Source: Firmicutes bacterium UBA3553 (GTDB lineage: Bacteria; Bacillota; Clostridia; Tissierellales; Sedimentibacteraceae). Taken from it: a stretch of DNA of 64,000 nucleotides. The translations under genes were made by a program, and so were the position numbers. Below the pieces are notes generated by a model, which was given only the letters and a program-made list of their open reading frames with translations, had not been told where the DNA came from and ran no database searches. Below, one piece after another: positions 49,627 through 58,792 of this stretch (positions are counted from its first letter, which is position 1; each line of letters starts with the position of its first letter). The stretch lies in assembly GCA_002381185.1 (NCBI GenBank), contig DFOA01000057.1, positions 1 through 64,000 on the forward strand. The letters run 5' to 3'.

Positions 49627-51039
49627 ATGAAAAAACTATTGTTTTTAATTATTGTCATTTTAATACTGTCCATTTCCGCTGTGTATGCAGACACCATCGG
49701 ATACACAAACATATCTGATATTGCATTATACAAGGATGCTGATTACTCTTCAAAGATTACTGACGTATTAAACTTAAACACAAAATTAGAAATCATCAAA
49801 GAAAAAAATGATTGGTACAGCGTCAGAACTCAAGACGGAACATCGGGCTGGATAGAAAAATACTTTGTAACTGTTCCTGCAGAAAGATACGCTGCAAACA
49901 ACACAGAGTATAAAATAAACGTCCGCACATCTCCCACAACTCTGTCTAAAACAGTAGGTCAGCTTAACCCGGGAGATAAGGCAAAATATATTGATACATA
50001 TCACAGCTGGCACATAATTGAATACAACGGAAATGAATGCTATGTGGCAAGCTGGCTCACAGATTTAGAATACGGAAATTCGCAAAAAATATACCTGCTC
50101 TATGACAAAACAAACATAAGAAATCAGGCATCCTTAAACGGCAGTGTATTAGCCCAGGGAAACAGATACGATTCTTATGATGTGATCAGTGAAAAAAACG
50201 GCTGGCTTCAAATAATGCTTCCTGACGGACAAGCAGGCTATGTTGCAGGATGGATCACCACATATAATCAAAATTATTACTCTGAAGAAAAATTAGGATA
50301 TAAAAAGACCGCTGCAGATTTAAACATCAGGTCTGGTCCTTCAGCAAATCATAATAAAGTACAGGTTTTAACCAAGGGATCAACAGTAAAAGTGGTAGGC
50401 TCTGAAAACGGCTGGGACAAAATTGTTTCTGTCAGCGGCACCGTAGGCTGGTGTTCAAGTGATTATTTATCAGAAACTTATCCTCTGTCAGGAAAGTCAA
50501 TTCTCCTTGACCCCGGTCACGGAGGCAAAGACCCGGGAGCCATAAGCTATTCTGGAAAGTACGAGAAATATGTAAACATGGAAGTTACGTTAAAATTAAA
50601 AAGTATTTTGGAATCCATGGGAGCAAGGGTTTATATGACAAGAACCGGAGACTACTATATAGCCAACAAGGAAAGAGGCAGGATGGCAGATAAGCTGAAT
50701 GCAGACATATTGCTGTCAATTCACCACAATTCCTTGAATAACAGCGACTATTTCGGCTTGTCCACATATTACAATACAATAAACTACAAAGATCCGCGCT
50801 ACGGCTATGATTTGGCAGAAGCAATTTATTTAAATGCTATTACCGTAAACGGCGTATACAGAGATGGAATTTTAGACCGCAACTATGAAGTTCTGAGAGA
50901 AACAAACACTCCTGCAGCACTTATTGAAATAGGATTCATGTCAAATCCGCAGGAAGAAATAAATATCCACAACGAAAGCTTTCAGGATATAATGGCAGAA
51001 AAAATAGCTGCCGGAATAGTGGATTATTTCAACAATTGA
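49627..51039 (+). CDS. Secreted N-acetylmuramoyl-L-alanine amidase with four SH3b domains
   Basis: 470 residues. A signal peptide (MKKLLFLIIVILILSISAVYA) leads into four bacterial SH3 repeats of about 60 residues each (to about residue 280), then an Amidase_3 zinc catalytic domain with LLDPGHGGKDPGA, a glutamate in YVNMEVTLKL, LSIHHNS and ALIEIGFMSN. It cuts cell-wall peptide stems; the SH3b repeats bind the wall. I use the ATG at 49627 after AAAGGGGG. It is a single gene, divergent from cysS. Its stop codon lies inside an 11-bp repeat. Confidence 0.95.
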   Translation: MKKLLFLIIVILILSISAVYADTIGYTNISDIALYKDADYSSKITDVLNLNTKLEIIKEKNDWYSVRTQDGTSGWIEKYFVTVPAERYAANNTEYKINVRTSPTTLSKTVGQLNPGDKAKYIDTYHSWHIIEYNGNECYVASWLTDLEYGNSQKIYLLYDKTNIRNQASLNGSVLAQGNRYDSYDVISEKNGWLQIMLPDGQAGYVAGWITTYNQNYYSEEKLGYKKTAADLNIRSGPSANHNKVQVLTKGSTVKVVGSENGWDKIVSVSGTVGWCSSDYLSETYPLSGKSILLDPGHGGKDPGAISYSGKYEKYVNMEVTLKLKSILESMGARVYMTRTGDYYIANKERGRMADKLNADILLSIHHNSLNNSDYFGLSTYYNTINYKDPRYGYDLAEAIYLNAITVNGVYRDGILDRNYEVLRETNTPAALIEIGFMSNPQEEINIHNESFQDIMAEKIAAGIVDYFNN

Positions 51040-51138
51040 TTGGCGATGGATCGGCAATAGAAAGAAGGGACGCATTCGCGCCCCTATTTTTTATCCATCT
51101 CTCACCAATTGCTAATCAATTGCCTATCCATTGTTCAT
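51029..51138. repeat. 11-bp-period repeats flanking the amidase terminator
   Basis: Left of the hairpin: CAATTGATTGG, CGATGGATCGG, CAATAGAAAG. Right: CAATTGCTAAT, CAATTGCCTAT, CCATTGTTCAT. The two sides are inverted relative to each other. The stop codons of the amidase gene (plus) and of the patatin-like gene (minus) both lie within units. Confidence 0.65.
51066..51092 (+). terminator. Terminator of the amidase gene
   Basis: AGGGACGC / GCGCCCCT stem with one mismatch, ATTC loop and ATTTTTT tail. Confidence 0.75.
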
Positions 51139-52344
51139 AAACAGTTCTGTGAATATTTCCACAATTAAATCTTCCTTTACCGCCAATGCCAATATTTTGT
51201 TGTGCTTTATAAATGCCGGCACATTTTTTGTGAACTCTATTGGATTCCTTCGGAATGTTTCTATGGTTAATTTTAAAAAATCTAAGGATGTATATATTTT
51301 AAACCTTTCAATATTTAGCTTTTCCGCAATTCTTTCAGCCAGACGTATGCATATGTCCTCATAATCGGCTCGGCCCTTCATATCAAGTATGTTTTCCAGA
51401 CGAGGCATGATTTTTTCAAAAATTACCCGGTCCTTGCTTATATCGTCAAAACCCAGAATACTTGCAACATTTTCAATTTTATCCCTGTTGCCCAATAAAT
51501 ACTCAATAATCAGTTTAATAAAATCATCTTCATATGGAATGCAGTAATATCTGAACCCTTTCAGTTTTTTGAACACTTTCATTGTATCATAGTATCCAAG
51601 CTTTATTAACTGATCAGCTTTTTCTCTGTTAAAGTCCAAAGCTCCCAGCATACTTCCCAGACTTCCGTCTGCCGGCTGTATATATGTAATTCTTACATCC
51701 TTTTCCTTAACCCGTCGAACTACGCCCACTGCCATGGTGCGTACTGCAATAATATCCTTGTATCCTTTTTTGCAAAGGAGTCCGATTGGAAGGTTATTGT
51801 AAAAACCGCCATCCAAATATTTTTTGCCGTCAACTTCCTCAATTCTAAAAGCAGGAAGATTGGCGCTGGCAATGAGAAAGTCAATCATCTTCCCTCTTGG
51901 AATGTCCTCCATGTAAAGCTCCAGAGGTTTTTTGTCTGTTAAATCCACCGTTACAATTCCAAAATCAATATGAGAGTTGCGAATTTTTTCCTCATCAATA
52001 TATGTGTCAAACAATGCCCTGATTTTTGAAGTATCCAGCCCTTTGTTATTCAATATTTCCTTTGATTGGTGCAGCAGGTATGAAAAGTTTATTTCCTGTA
52101 GATTTAAATTTTTTAAATCTACAATTGCTTTTTCATCTATGTCAAACAATTCATATGAATTGATGCTGTACCATACCTTCTCTAATAAATCATAATCGCC
52201 TTGGACCATCATTGCGCCATTTATGGCTCCTATTGATGTTCCGGCTATTCCGCCTATTTCAATGCCAAGTTCCCTGAGCGCCTTAAAGGCACCGACATGG
52301 TAAGCACCCTTAGCGCCTCCGCCTTCTAATACCAATCCGTACAT
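51124..52344 (-). CDS. Patatin-like phospholipase family protein
   Basis: 406-residue acyl hydrolase. The oxyanion loop GGGAKGAYHVG (residues 8-18), nucleophile motif GTSIG (about 36-42) and catalytic DGG (in YLDGGFYNNLP) form the Ser-Asp dyad of patatins. The remaining 200 residues are helical and not assigned. There is no signal peptide, so it is probably cytosolic. It follows the ACT-domain gene by 9 bases. Confidence 0.88.
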   Translation of the reverse strand: MYGLVLEGGGAKGAYHVGAFKALRELGIEIGGIAGTSIGAINGAMMVQGDYDLLEKVWYSINSYELFDIDEKAIVDLKNLNLQEINFSYLLHQSKEILNNKGLDTSKIRALFDTYIDEEKIRNSHIDFGIVTVDLTDKKPLELYMEDIPRGKMIDFLIASANLPAFRIEEVDGKKYLDGGFYNNLPIGLLCKKGYKDIIAVRTMAVGVVRRVKEKDVRITYIQPADGSLGSMLGALDFNREKADQLIKLGYYDTMKVFKKLKGFRYYCIPYEDDFIKLIIEYLLGNRDKIENVASILGFDDISKDRVIFEKIMPRLENILDMKGRADYEDICIRLAERIAEKLNIERFKIYTSLDFLKLTIETFRRNPIEFTKNVPAFIKHNKILALAVKEDLIVEIFTELFMNNG

Positions 52345-52353
52345 TTTATTTTC

Positions 52354-52791
52354 CTACTCTATGGATAATAATTTTACGGCACTTACGCCCTTAACTTTTT
52401 TTAGTTCTGCAATTATATCGTCAATAGACTTGCTAATATCAGAGATATCAAGTGACAAATTAACAGATGCTTTGCCGTTAATGGGAATGCTTTGATTAAT
52501 TGTAAGAATATTGACATTTTCTGAAGACATATAGTTTAATACACTTGACAATACTCCTTTTTCATGTCTCAGCATCATAGATATAACAGCTTTTCTTCCT
52601 ATTGAATTTTCAGAAGGAGAAAAAACATAGTCTTTATACTTATAATAGGTGCTTCTGCTGATACCCACCATTTTAACTGCCTCGCTTATACCTTTTACGC
52701 TGCCGTTGTTGATTAAATTTCTTGCTTCAATAACCTTTTCATAAACATCAGGCAATATTTTTTTACTTACAATCAAATATTTCTTTAACAT
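52354..52791 (-). CDS. ACT domain-containing protein (UPF0735/PheB-like)
   Basis: 145-residue protein: an N-terminal helix-turn-helix-like part (VKMVGISRSTYYKYKDYVFSP) and a C-terminal ACT domain (about 70-140: RHEKGVLSSVLNYMSSENVNILTINQS), the type that binds amino acids. Members of this family often lie beside hom-thrB-thrC or pheA, suggesting a role in sensing threonine or a related amino acid. No hom gene is seen here. Confidence 0.85.
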   Translation of the reverse strand: MLKKYLIVSKKILPDVYEKVIEARNLINNGSVKGISEAVKMVGISRSTYYKYKDYVFSPSENSIGRKAVISMMLRHEKGVLSSVLNYMSSENVNILTINQSIPINGKASVNLSLDISDISKSIDDIIAELKKVKGVSAVKLLSIE

Positions 52792-52820
52792 ATGTCCACC
52801 TCTTGAGTTTTATATTTTAG

Positions 52821-52858
52821 CCTCCTGAGGATTCCTATTGGTGACAGTCCTCAGAAGG
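52821..52858 (-). other. Hairpin between thrB and the ACT gene
   Basis: 11-bp stem CCTTCTGAGGA / TCCTCAGGAGG with one G-U pair. No T run follows, so it may protect or partly end the thrC-thrB transcript. Confidence 0.5.
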
Positions 52859-52864
52859 TCTTAA

Positions 52865-53743
52865 TTACTGTTCAACAATTACACCTTTTGTATCTGCTGA
52901 TAAATACTTTATTTCCCATTCATATTTAAGATTCATTATACTATCTTTAATTTTGTTTGTAAAATCAGAATTTTCAATAATATTCATCAATGTGGGTCCC
53001 GAACCGCTTATGAACAATGCTTTCGAACCATTTTCAGCACAGATTTTCTTAATGTCATCACAATCATTTATAAGAGTTTTTCTGTATTTGTGGTGCAGCT
53101 TATCTTTTAATGCGATATTAATTAGCTGAAAACTGCCCTCTTCTAATGCCTTTAAGAGGACTGCCGTACGAGACACATTGAAAACTGCATCTTGAAAGGT
53201 TATTTCCTCCGGCAGAAGCTTCCTCGCCTCAGACGTTGAAGTTTCGAAATCTGGAATCAGTGCACAAAACTTCAGTTTATCGCTTATATTGTAGCTCACA
53301 CAGTACGGCGTCCCCTCTTCAACAATTGAAGCGGTCAATCCCCCGTAAACCGCAGGAGCTATATTGTCAGGATGTCCCTCGATGTTAACTGCAATTTTAA
53401 AAAGCTCATCCTTTGATAAGTTTCCGCCCAGCATAGCATTTGCTCCGAAAACTCCTCCCACAATACATGCGGAACTACTTCCGAGACCTCTCGATACAGG
53501 TATGTCTGCGGTCATTGATATCCTTAGCCCTTTAGCTTTCTTACCTATTATATCGGCTGTTATCTGAAAGGATTTATATACTAAGTTATCTTCATTTATA
53601 TATTTATCCGGACAGCCTTCAATTATCAAGCCCTCACTTATTTCCATGAATTCATAAACATTGTACATATTCAGGGCTAGTCCCAATGTGTCAAATCCGG
53701 GACCTATATTAGCCGTAGTTGCCGGAACTGTTACTTTAACCAT
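52865..53743 (-). CDS. thrB: Homoserine kinase
   Basis: 292-residue GHMP kinase that phosphorylates L-homoserine. VPATTANIGPGFDTLGLAL at the start, the ATP loop PVSRGLGSSSACIVGG and the C-terminal FISGSGPTLMNI are diagnostic. It follows thrC by 31 bases containing 11-bp repeats; AGGAGG overlaps that spacer. Confidence 0.96.
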   Translation of the reverse strand: MVKVTVPATTANIGPGFDTLGLALNMYNVYEFMEISEGLIIEGCPDKYINEDNLVYKSFQITADIIGKKAKGLRISMTADIPVSRGLGSSSACIVGGVFGANAMLGGNLSKDELFKIAVNIEGHPDNIAPAVYGGLTASIVEEGTPYCVSYNISDKLKFCALIPDFETSTSEARKLLPEEITFQDAVFNVSRTAVLLKALEEGSFQLINIALKDKLHHKYRKTLINDCDDIKKICAENGSKALFISGSGPTLMNIIENSDFTNKIKDSIMNLKYEWEIKYLSADTKGVIVEQ

Positions 53744-53753
53744 AAAACCTCCT

Positions 53754-53786
53754 TGAACAATTGATTGGCAATTGCTAATCCATTGT
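53754..53786. repeat. 11-bp-period repeat between thrC and thrB
   Basis: CAATTGATTGG, CAATTGCTAAT and CCATTGTTCTT follow in direct 11-base steps. The thrC stop codon is in the second unit. There is no hairpin here. Confidence 0.6.
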
Positions 53787-55256
53787 TCTTACGTAGTCTT
53801 CCATTTCGTTTATTTCACATACTGATGTATGTATTATTTTCTTTTTATTCAAGCCTTTTAAATTTTCGGGTATAGGAATTCCTGTTTTTTCGGAAAGCTC
53901 CTCCATTATTTCAAATTCATTTTTATCTGTATCTCCATATAAAGATTTATAAACACTTCTTGAAAATTTATAAGGGCTGGCTGTTGACAGAACAACGCTT
54001 ACTGTTTTGTCTCCTGTTTCCTTTTTATATTCTTCAAGAGTTTTATATGCAACAGCAGTGTGCGTGTCTAAGAGATATCCATACCTTTCAAAGGTTTCTT
54101 TTATAGTTTTCTCCGTATCTTCCGTGAATACACATCCTGCATAAAATTCTGAATTTATTTTATTCTTCATTTCTGAGCTAATTTCATATTTGCCTTCTGA
54201 ATTTAATTTATTCATCAGATTTTTCACTTCTTCGTTGTTTTTTCCGCTCACATAGTAGAGAAAGCGTTCAAGATTGCTTGAAACCAAAATATCCATCGAG
54301 GGAGAAATTGTTTTATAAAACTTTCTGTTTCTGTCATAAATTCCTGTCTTTATAAAATCATATAAGACATTGTTTTCATTGGAGCCGCATATAAGCTTGT
54401 TCACAGGAAGACCAAGCATCTTTGCATAATATCCTGCCAATATGTTGCCGAAGTTCCCGGTAGGCACTGAAAAGTTTACCTTGTCCCACATTTTTATTGC
54501 CCCTTTTTCCACAAGCTTTATGTATGTGTAAAAATAATATACAATTTGAGGAACAAGTCTTCCCACATTAATTGAGTTTGCAGAAGAGAATATTTTATTT
54601 ACCACTTTAAATTCATTAATGAGTCTTTCATTTGTAAATATTTTTTTCACTCCTGTCTGAGCATCATCAAAGTTTCCTTTTATTGCACAGACATAGGTAT
54701 TAGCACCCTCTTGAGTTATCATCTGAGATTTTTGAACTTCACTGACTCCTCCTTCAGGATAGAAAACAGCAATTTTCGTACCTTTAATGTCTCTGAAGCC
54801 TTCCAGTGCAGCTTTTCCCGTATCTCCGGAGGTAGCAACAAGGATTATTACTTCTCCATTTATATCATTCATTTCATATGAAGCTTTCATTAAATGAGGA
54901 AGTATAGAAAGAGCCACATCTTTAAACGCTGATGTGGGGCCGTGAAAAAGTTCTGTTATATAAAAATCGCCTGCTTTTTCAATGGGCGTAATTTCATCTT
55001 TGTTGAATTTATTAGTGTATGCTTTGGAAACACATTCCTTTATTTTAGTTTCAGGAAAATCATCAAGCATTTCCTTTAAAATTGCTTCAGCCATTTCTAT
55101 GTAGCTTTTGCCACTTAAATTTTCTACATTAATATTTTTATTCTCTAAATCTCTCATAACATACAAACCGCCATCATCAGCAATACCTTTCAGAACGGCC
55201 TTTGAGGCAGCAGTCTTTAATTTTGAGTTTCTGGTGCTTTCATACCCTTGAAACAT
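53775..55256 (-). CDS. thrC: Threonine synthase
   Basis: 493-residue PLP enzyme converting O-phosphohomoserine to threonine. The PLP lysine is in HGPTSAFKDVALS (about residue 110); ATSGDTGKAALEG binds phosphate. The length fits the long (fungal/proteobacterial-like) class. It is the first gene of thrC-thrB. Confidence 0.96.
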   Translation of the reverse strand: MFQGYESTRNSKLKTAASKAVLKGIADDGGLYVMRDLENKNINVENLSGKSYIEMAEAILKEMLDDFPETKIKECVSKAYTNKFNKDEITPIEKAGDFYITELFHGPTSAFKDVALSILPHLMKASYEMNDINGEVIILVATSGDTGKAALEGFRDIKGTKIAVFYPEGGVSEVQKSQMITQEGANTYVCAIKGNFDDAQTGVKKIFTNERLINEFKVVNKIFSSANSINVGRLVPQIVYYFYTYIKLVEKGAIKMWDKVNFSVPTGNFGNILAGYYAKMLGLPVNKLICGSNENNVLYDFIKTGIYDRNRKFYKTISPSMDILVSSNLERFLYYVSGKNNEEVKNLMNKLNSEGKYEISSEMKNKINSEFYAGCVFTEDTEKTIKETFERYGYLLDTHTAVAYKTLEEYKKETGDKTVSVVLSTASPYKFSRSVYKSLYGDTDKNEFEIMEELSEKTGIPIPENLKGLNKKKIIHTSVCEINEMEDYVRTMD

Positions 55257-55287
55257 TTTTACCTCCGCTGTGTCCTAATGATATTTT

Positions 55288-55341
55288 ATAATACACTGTT
55301 CTCAGAATTATTACAAGTGTTTTTTCAAATAAAACACTTGT
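55288..55341 (-). promoter_or_regulatory. thrC promoter with overlapping palindrome
   Basis: TTGTAA (55311-55316), 17 bp and TATTAT (55288-55293). A perfect 11-bp inverted repeat ACAAGTGTTTT / AAAACACTTGT (55313-55341) overlaps the -35, so it could be an operator. No T-box features are visible. Confidence 0.65.
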
Positions 55342-55386
55342 ACAAATAATTTCAGCTATTGTAAATGCATAGACGTGATTTATTGT

Positions 55387-55414
55387 TTGCAATAGCTGCA
55401 TTATATGATAAAAT
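55387..55414 (+). promoter_or_regulatory. Promoter of dxr
   Basis: TTGCAA (55387-55392), 16 bp and TAAAAT (55409-55414) on the plus strand, divergent from thrC. Confidence 0.6.
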
Positions 55415-55485
55415 GGTCATGAACGGGGACAATCCCGAAATAACTATTAAAAATTTATTATCTAAATAAACAAGCAGGAGCAGCC

Positions 55486-56646
55486 ATGAAATATATAAGT
55501 ATACTGGGATCCACGGGTTCCATTGGTACACAGACCTTGGATGTGGTAAGAGAACATTCAACTGAAATAAAAGTATGTGCAATTACCGGCAACAACAACA
55601 CAGAGCTTTTAAAAAGCCAGATTCTAGAGTTCAATCCAAAGCTTGTCTGTGTCATGAATGAAGAAAAAGCATTACAGCTTAAAAAGATGCTTCCAACTGA
55701 TATCAAAACCGAAATCATGTCCGGAATGGAAGGCCTCATTGCTGCAGCCGAATATGAAGAAAGTGAAATAATTGTAACCGCCGTATCAGGCATGATTGGC
55801 CTTAAGCCTACAATTGCAGCCATTAAAAAGCATAAGACAATCGCCTTGGCTAATAAGGAAACCCTGGTTACAGGCGGAAGCTACATAATGAACTTAGCAA
55901 AAGAATACAAAGCTGATATTCTTCCAGTCGACAGTGAACACAGCGCAATATTTCAAAGCCTTATGGCCAACGATAAAAAAGCAATAAACAAAATAGTTCT
56001 TACAGCATCCGGCGGACCATTCAGGGGAAAAAATTCCGAATTCTTAAAAAATGTAACTCTTGAAGATGCATTAAAGCATCCTAACTGGTCCATGGGAAGA
56101 AAAATAACTGTTGATTCCGCAACATTGATGAACAAAGGATTAGAAGTTATTGAAGCAAAATTTTTATTTGATGTTAAACCCGAACAAATAGAAGTCGTTG
56201 TTCATCCGCAAAGCATCATTCACTCGGGAATTGAATTTGAAGATCATTCAACAATTGCCCAGCTTGGACATCCCGACATGCGTGTACCTATTCAATTTGC
56301 CCTGTTTTATCCAAGACGAGTACAAAACAGCTACAAGAGTCTTTCCCTGACCGAAATAGGAAATTTGACTTTTGAAAAGCCGGATGTTGGAACGTTTAAA
56401 TGCTTAAAGCTTGCCTTTTACGCATTGGAAACAGGCGGCACTATGCCTGCCGTGTTGAACGCTTCAAATGAAATTTGCGTCAGCTTATTCCTGAATAAAA
56501 AAATAAGTTTCCTTGACATAGGAAACATAAATGAAAAGGTAATGCTTTCACACACACCGGCTGAAATTGATTCTGTTGAAACCATACTTGAAGCAGAAGA
56601 ATGGACGAGAAGAACAATAGCTGAACGGTTGAGAAACAATAGGTGA
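55486..56646 (+). CDS. dxr: 1-deoxy-D-xylulose 5-phosphate reductoisomerase
   Basis: 386-residue NADPH enzyme of the MEP isoprenoid pathway. The NADPH loop ILGSTGSIGTQTL is at residues 5-17. The metal and substrate blocks LPVDSEHSAIFQ, GGPFRG, HPNWSMGRKITVDSATLMNKGLE and HPQSIIHS are intact. It stands alone here; the common cdsA and rseP neighbours are absent. Its last codons lie in the 11-bp repeats. Confidence 0.97.
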   Translation: MKYISILGSTGSIGTQTLDVVREHSTEIKVCAITGNNNTELLKSQILEFNPKLVCVMNEEKALQLKKMLPTDIKTEIMSGMEGLIAAAEYEESEIIVTAVSGMIGLKPTIAAIKKHKTIALANKETLVTGGSYIMNLAKEYKADILPVDSEHSAIFQSLMANDKKAINKIVLTASGGPFRGKNSEFLKNVTLEDALKHPNWSMGRKITVDSATLMNKGLEVIEAKFLFDVKPEQIEVVVHPQSIIHSGIEFEDHSTIAQLGHPDMRVPIQFALFYPRRVQNSYKSLSLTEIGNLTFEKPDVGTFKCLKLAFYALETGGTMPAVLNASNEICVSLFLNKKISFLDIGNINEKVMLSHTPAEIDSVETILEAEEWTRRTIAERLRNNR

Positions 56647-56739
56647 ATTATTGAGAAACAATTGTTTAATGGGCGCAAAGCGCCCATATTTTTAGCAATT
56701 GTTAAGCTATAGTTCACCAATTGTTCAGCTATTGTTTTA
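56628..56739. repeat. 11-bp-period repeats flanking the dxr terminator
   Basis: Left of the hairpin: CGGTTGAGAAA, CAATAGGTGAA, TTATTGAGAAA, CAATTGTTTAA. Right: CAATTGTTAAG, CTATAGTTCAC, CAATTGTTCAG, CTATTGTTTTA. This is the clearest example of an 11-base period, with eight units in total. The first left-hand units encode the Dxr C-terminus. Confidence 0.7.
56670..56695 (+). terminator. Terminator of dxr
   Basis: TGGGCGC / GCGCCCA stem with an AAA loop and a TATTTTT tail. Confidence 0.8.
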
Positions 56740-57021
56740 TTCCAGCATGTCTTTTATTGCCCTGTTATTTATATCATCATCAACATTTACAATTATTACA
56801 TCCATACCGATTTTTAAGATTTCTTCCCACTTTACTCTTCTTTCCTTTGATTTACCAAGCATACCCATGAATTTGCCCACTTCTTCTATGTAAAATGCCT
56901 GAATTTTTCCTGCCTTGGTATCTATCTCCACATCATCAAATCTTCCCATTATTTCGCCATTTTTAATGTTAACAACATCCTTCTCGATCAAATCCCAATA
57001 ATTAGTCAAAGCATTCACCAT
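56737..57021 (-). CDS. YlmC/YmxH-like PRC-barrel protein
   Basis: 94-residue PRC-barrel-type protein (KDVVNIKNGEIMGRFDDVEIDTKAGKIQAFYIEE). YlmC/YmxH-family genes often lie near sporulation loci in Firmicutes, as this one does below sigG. The function is not known. A short stretch of about 13 extra residues at the N-terminus may be non-native. Confidence 0.8.
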   Translation of the reverse strand: MVNALTNYWDLIEKDVVNIKNGEIMGRFDDVEIDTKAGKIQAFYIEEVGKFMGMLGKSKERRVKWEEILKIGMDVIIVNVDDDINNRAIKDMLE

Positions 57022-57113
57022 CCCTTATATAATGCTTGTTAGATATATTATAAGGTATGTACAACTTTATATATTTATGACTCTTCAATTAATTTAATAA
57101 CGAAGAATTAATA

Positions 57114-57146
57114 ATAAAAAGGACTTGCACCTGAGCACAAATCCCT
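57114..57146 (-). terminator. Terminator after sigG
   Basis: 12-bp stem AGGGATTTGTGC / GTGCAAGTCCTT (several G-U pairs), TCAG loop and TTTTT tail on the minus strand. Confidence 0.7.
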
Positions 57147-57234
57147 CAATTATTCTTAATTACTAGTTTATAAAACACCCTTCACTGCCATTCAAGGATT
57201 AAGCATCATCACAAAACTTAAATTTGGGATGTCG

Positions 57235-58008
57235 TCACTTAAATCCTTTTTTCAGTTGAGTCAGTGCCGATTTTTCAAGACGCGAAACCTGGGCCTGTGA
57301 TATGCCTATTTCCTCCGCAACCTCCATTTGGGTCTTGCCTTTGTAGAAGCGCATATCGACTATCTGCCTTTCCCGATCAGATAAATTGTTGATGCTGTCC
57401 TCCAATGTTATTTTCTCAATCCATTTTTCATCTATATTTTTCTCATCCTTGACTTGATCCACAACATAAAGAGCATCTCCTCCATCATTGTAAATTGGTT
57501 CAAACAACGATATGGGCTCTTGTATTGATTCTAATGCAAATATGATTTCTTCCTTATCAACGCCGATTTCATTAGCTATTTCGGCAATTGTAGGTTCCTG
57601 CGAGCTGCTGGATGTAAGTCGTTCCCTCACCTGCAAAGCTTTATATGCTGTATCTTTCATTGACCTTGATACTCTTATGGAGTTGTTGTCTCTTAAATAC
57701 CTTCTGATTTCTCCTATTATCATAGGAACAGCATATGTAGAAAACTTTACATCAAGAGACAAGTCAAAATTATCAATGGCCTTTATAAGACCAACACAAC
57801 CGATTTGAAACAAATCATCAACAGGCTCATTTTTAGAATTAAATCTTTGAATTACGCTTAGTACAAGTCTTAAATTGCCTTTAATAAACTGTTCTCTAAG
57901 CTCGGTGTCACCTTCTTGGATTTTCTTAATCATACCTCTCATTTCAGATGGTTTGATTGTAGGCAATTGAGAAGTATTAACGCCACATATAACTACTTTG
58001 TTTATCAT
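57235..58008 (-). CDS. sigG: Sporulation sigma factor SigG
   Basis: 257-residue late forespore sigma factor. Region 2 VDDLFQIGCVGLIKAIDNFD and region 4 KGKTQMEVAEEIGISQAQVSRLEK are typical. The N-terminus (NKVVICGVNTSQLPTI) is characteristic of SigG. It lies 61 bases after sigE, the conserved spoIIG-spoIIIG order. Confidence 0.95.
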   Translation of the reverse strand: MINKVVICGVNTSQLPTIKPSEMRGMIKKIQEGDTELREQFIKGNLRLVLSVIQRFNSKNEPVDDLFQIGCVGLIKAIDNFDLSLDVKFSTYAVPMIIGEIRRYLRDNNSIRVSRSMKDTAYKALQVRERLTSSSSQEPTIAEIANEIGVDKEEIIFALESIQEPISLFEPIYNDGGDALYVVDQVKDEKNIDEKWIEKITLEDSINNLSDRERQIVDMRFYKGKTQMEVAEEIGISQAQVSRLEKSALTQLKKGFK

Positions 58009-58047
58009 CGTCGTTTTTCCCCTTTAAAAATATTATCCCCCTTAAAA

Positions 58048-58075
58048 ATTATTTCCTGGTATATGCTTTTTATAC
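58048..58075 (-). promoter_or_regulatory. Possible forespore (sigma-F type) promoter of sigG
   Basis: GTATA (58071-58075), 14 bp and GGAAATAAT (58048-58056), fitting the GYWTA / GGnnAnnnT pattern. In B. subtilis the sigG gene has a sigma-F promoter here. The -35 overlaps the sigE stop codon. Confidence 0.45.
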
Positions 58076-58792
58076 TGCCTTGTTGATTTCCTTTTTTAAC
58101 CTGTTAAGTATTTTCTTTTCAAGACGAGATATATAAGATTGGGAAATTCCAAGCATATCAGCTACTTCCTTCTGTGTGAAGCTCTTAGAATTATTAAGTC
58201 CAAACCTCAATTTCATAATTGTATATTCTCTTTTACTTAATTTCTTAATTGAATCATTCAGAAGATTCAAATCAACTTCGTTTTCCATATCCTTGAATAC
58301 AACATCTTCTTCAGTTCCTAAAATATCAGAAAGCAAAAGTTCATTTCCATCCCAGTCTATATTCAATGGTTCATCCAGTGAAATCTCCGTCTTTGCCTTG
58401 CCCACACGTCTTAAATGCATCAATATTTCATTTTCAATACACTTTGATGCATATGTTGCAAGCTTAATATTTTTTTCAGCCTTAAATGTGTTAACAGCCT
58501 TTATTAGTCCGATTGTTCCTATGGATATTAAGTCCTCAACATTTATTCCGGTCGATTCAAACTTTTTGGCAAGATATACAACCAGCCTTAAATTGTGTTC
58601 TATTAATATAGTCTTTGCTTCATCAGAATCTTTTAATCTGTTAATAATTTCTTTTTCTTCTTCCTGAGACAACGGAGGCGGAAGTGTATCGCTTCCTCCG
58701 ATATAAAACAGCTCCTTTGCAGATCCCAGCTTATCTATTATAAAGTTAAATATTTTTCTGAAAAAATTTTTAACATGATTTAACAAGCTCAT
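58070..58792 (-). CDS. sigE: Sporulation sigma factor SigE (pro-sigma-E)
   Basis: 240-residue mother-cell sigma factor. The N-terminal pro-sequence of about 28 residues contains the amphipathic helix ([17 protein letters not shown]) and the cleavage region before [13 protein letters not shown]. Region 2 ([19 protein letters not shown]) and region 4 ([20 protein letters not shown]) follow. It overlaps spoIIGA, whose product processes it. Confidence 0.96.
   Translation of the reverse strand: MSLLNHVKNFFRKIFNFIIDKLGSAKELFYIGGSDTLPPPLSQEEEKEIINRLKDSDEAKTILIEHNLRLVVYLAKKFESTGINVEDLISIGTIGLIKAVNTFKAEKNIKLATYASKCIENEILMHLRRVGKAKTEISLDEPLNIDWDGNELLLSDILGTEEDVVFKDMENEVDLNLLNDSIKKLSKREYTIMKLRFGLNNSKSFTQKEVADMLGISQSYISRLEKKILNRLKKEINKAV

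Noticed and set aside
55257..55312. T-box or threonine leader peptide before thrC
   Set aside because: The distance from promoter to gene is too short and there is no T-box motif or threonine-rich short frame.
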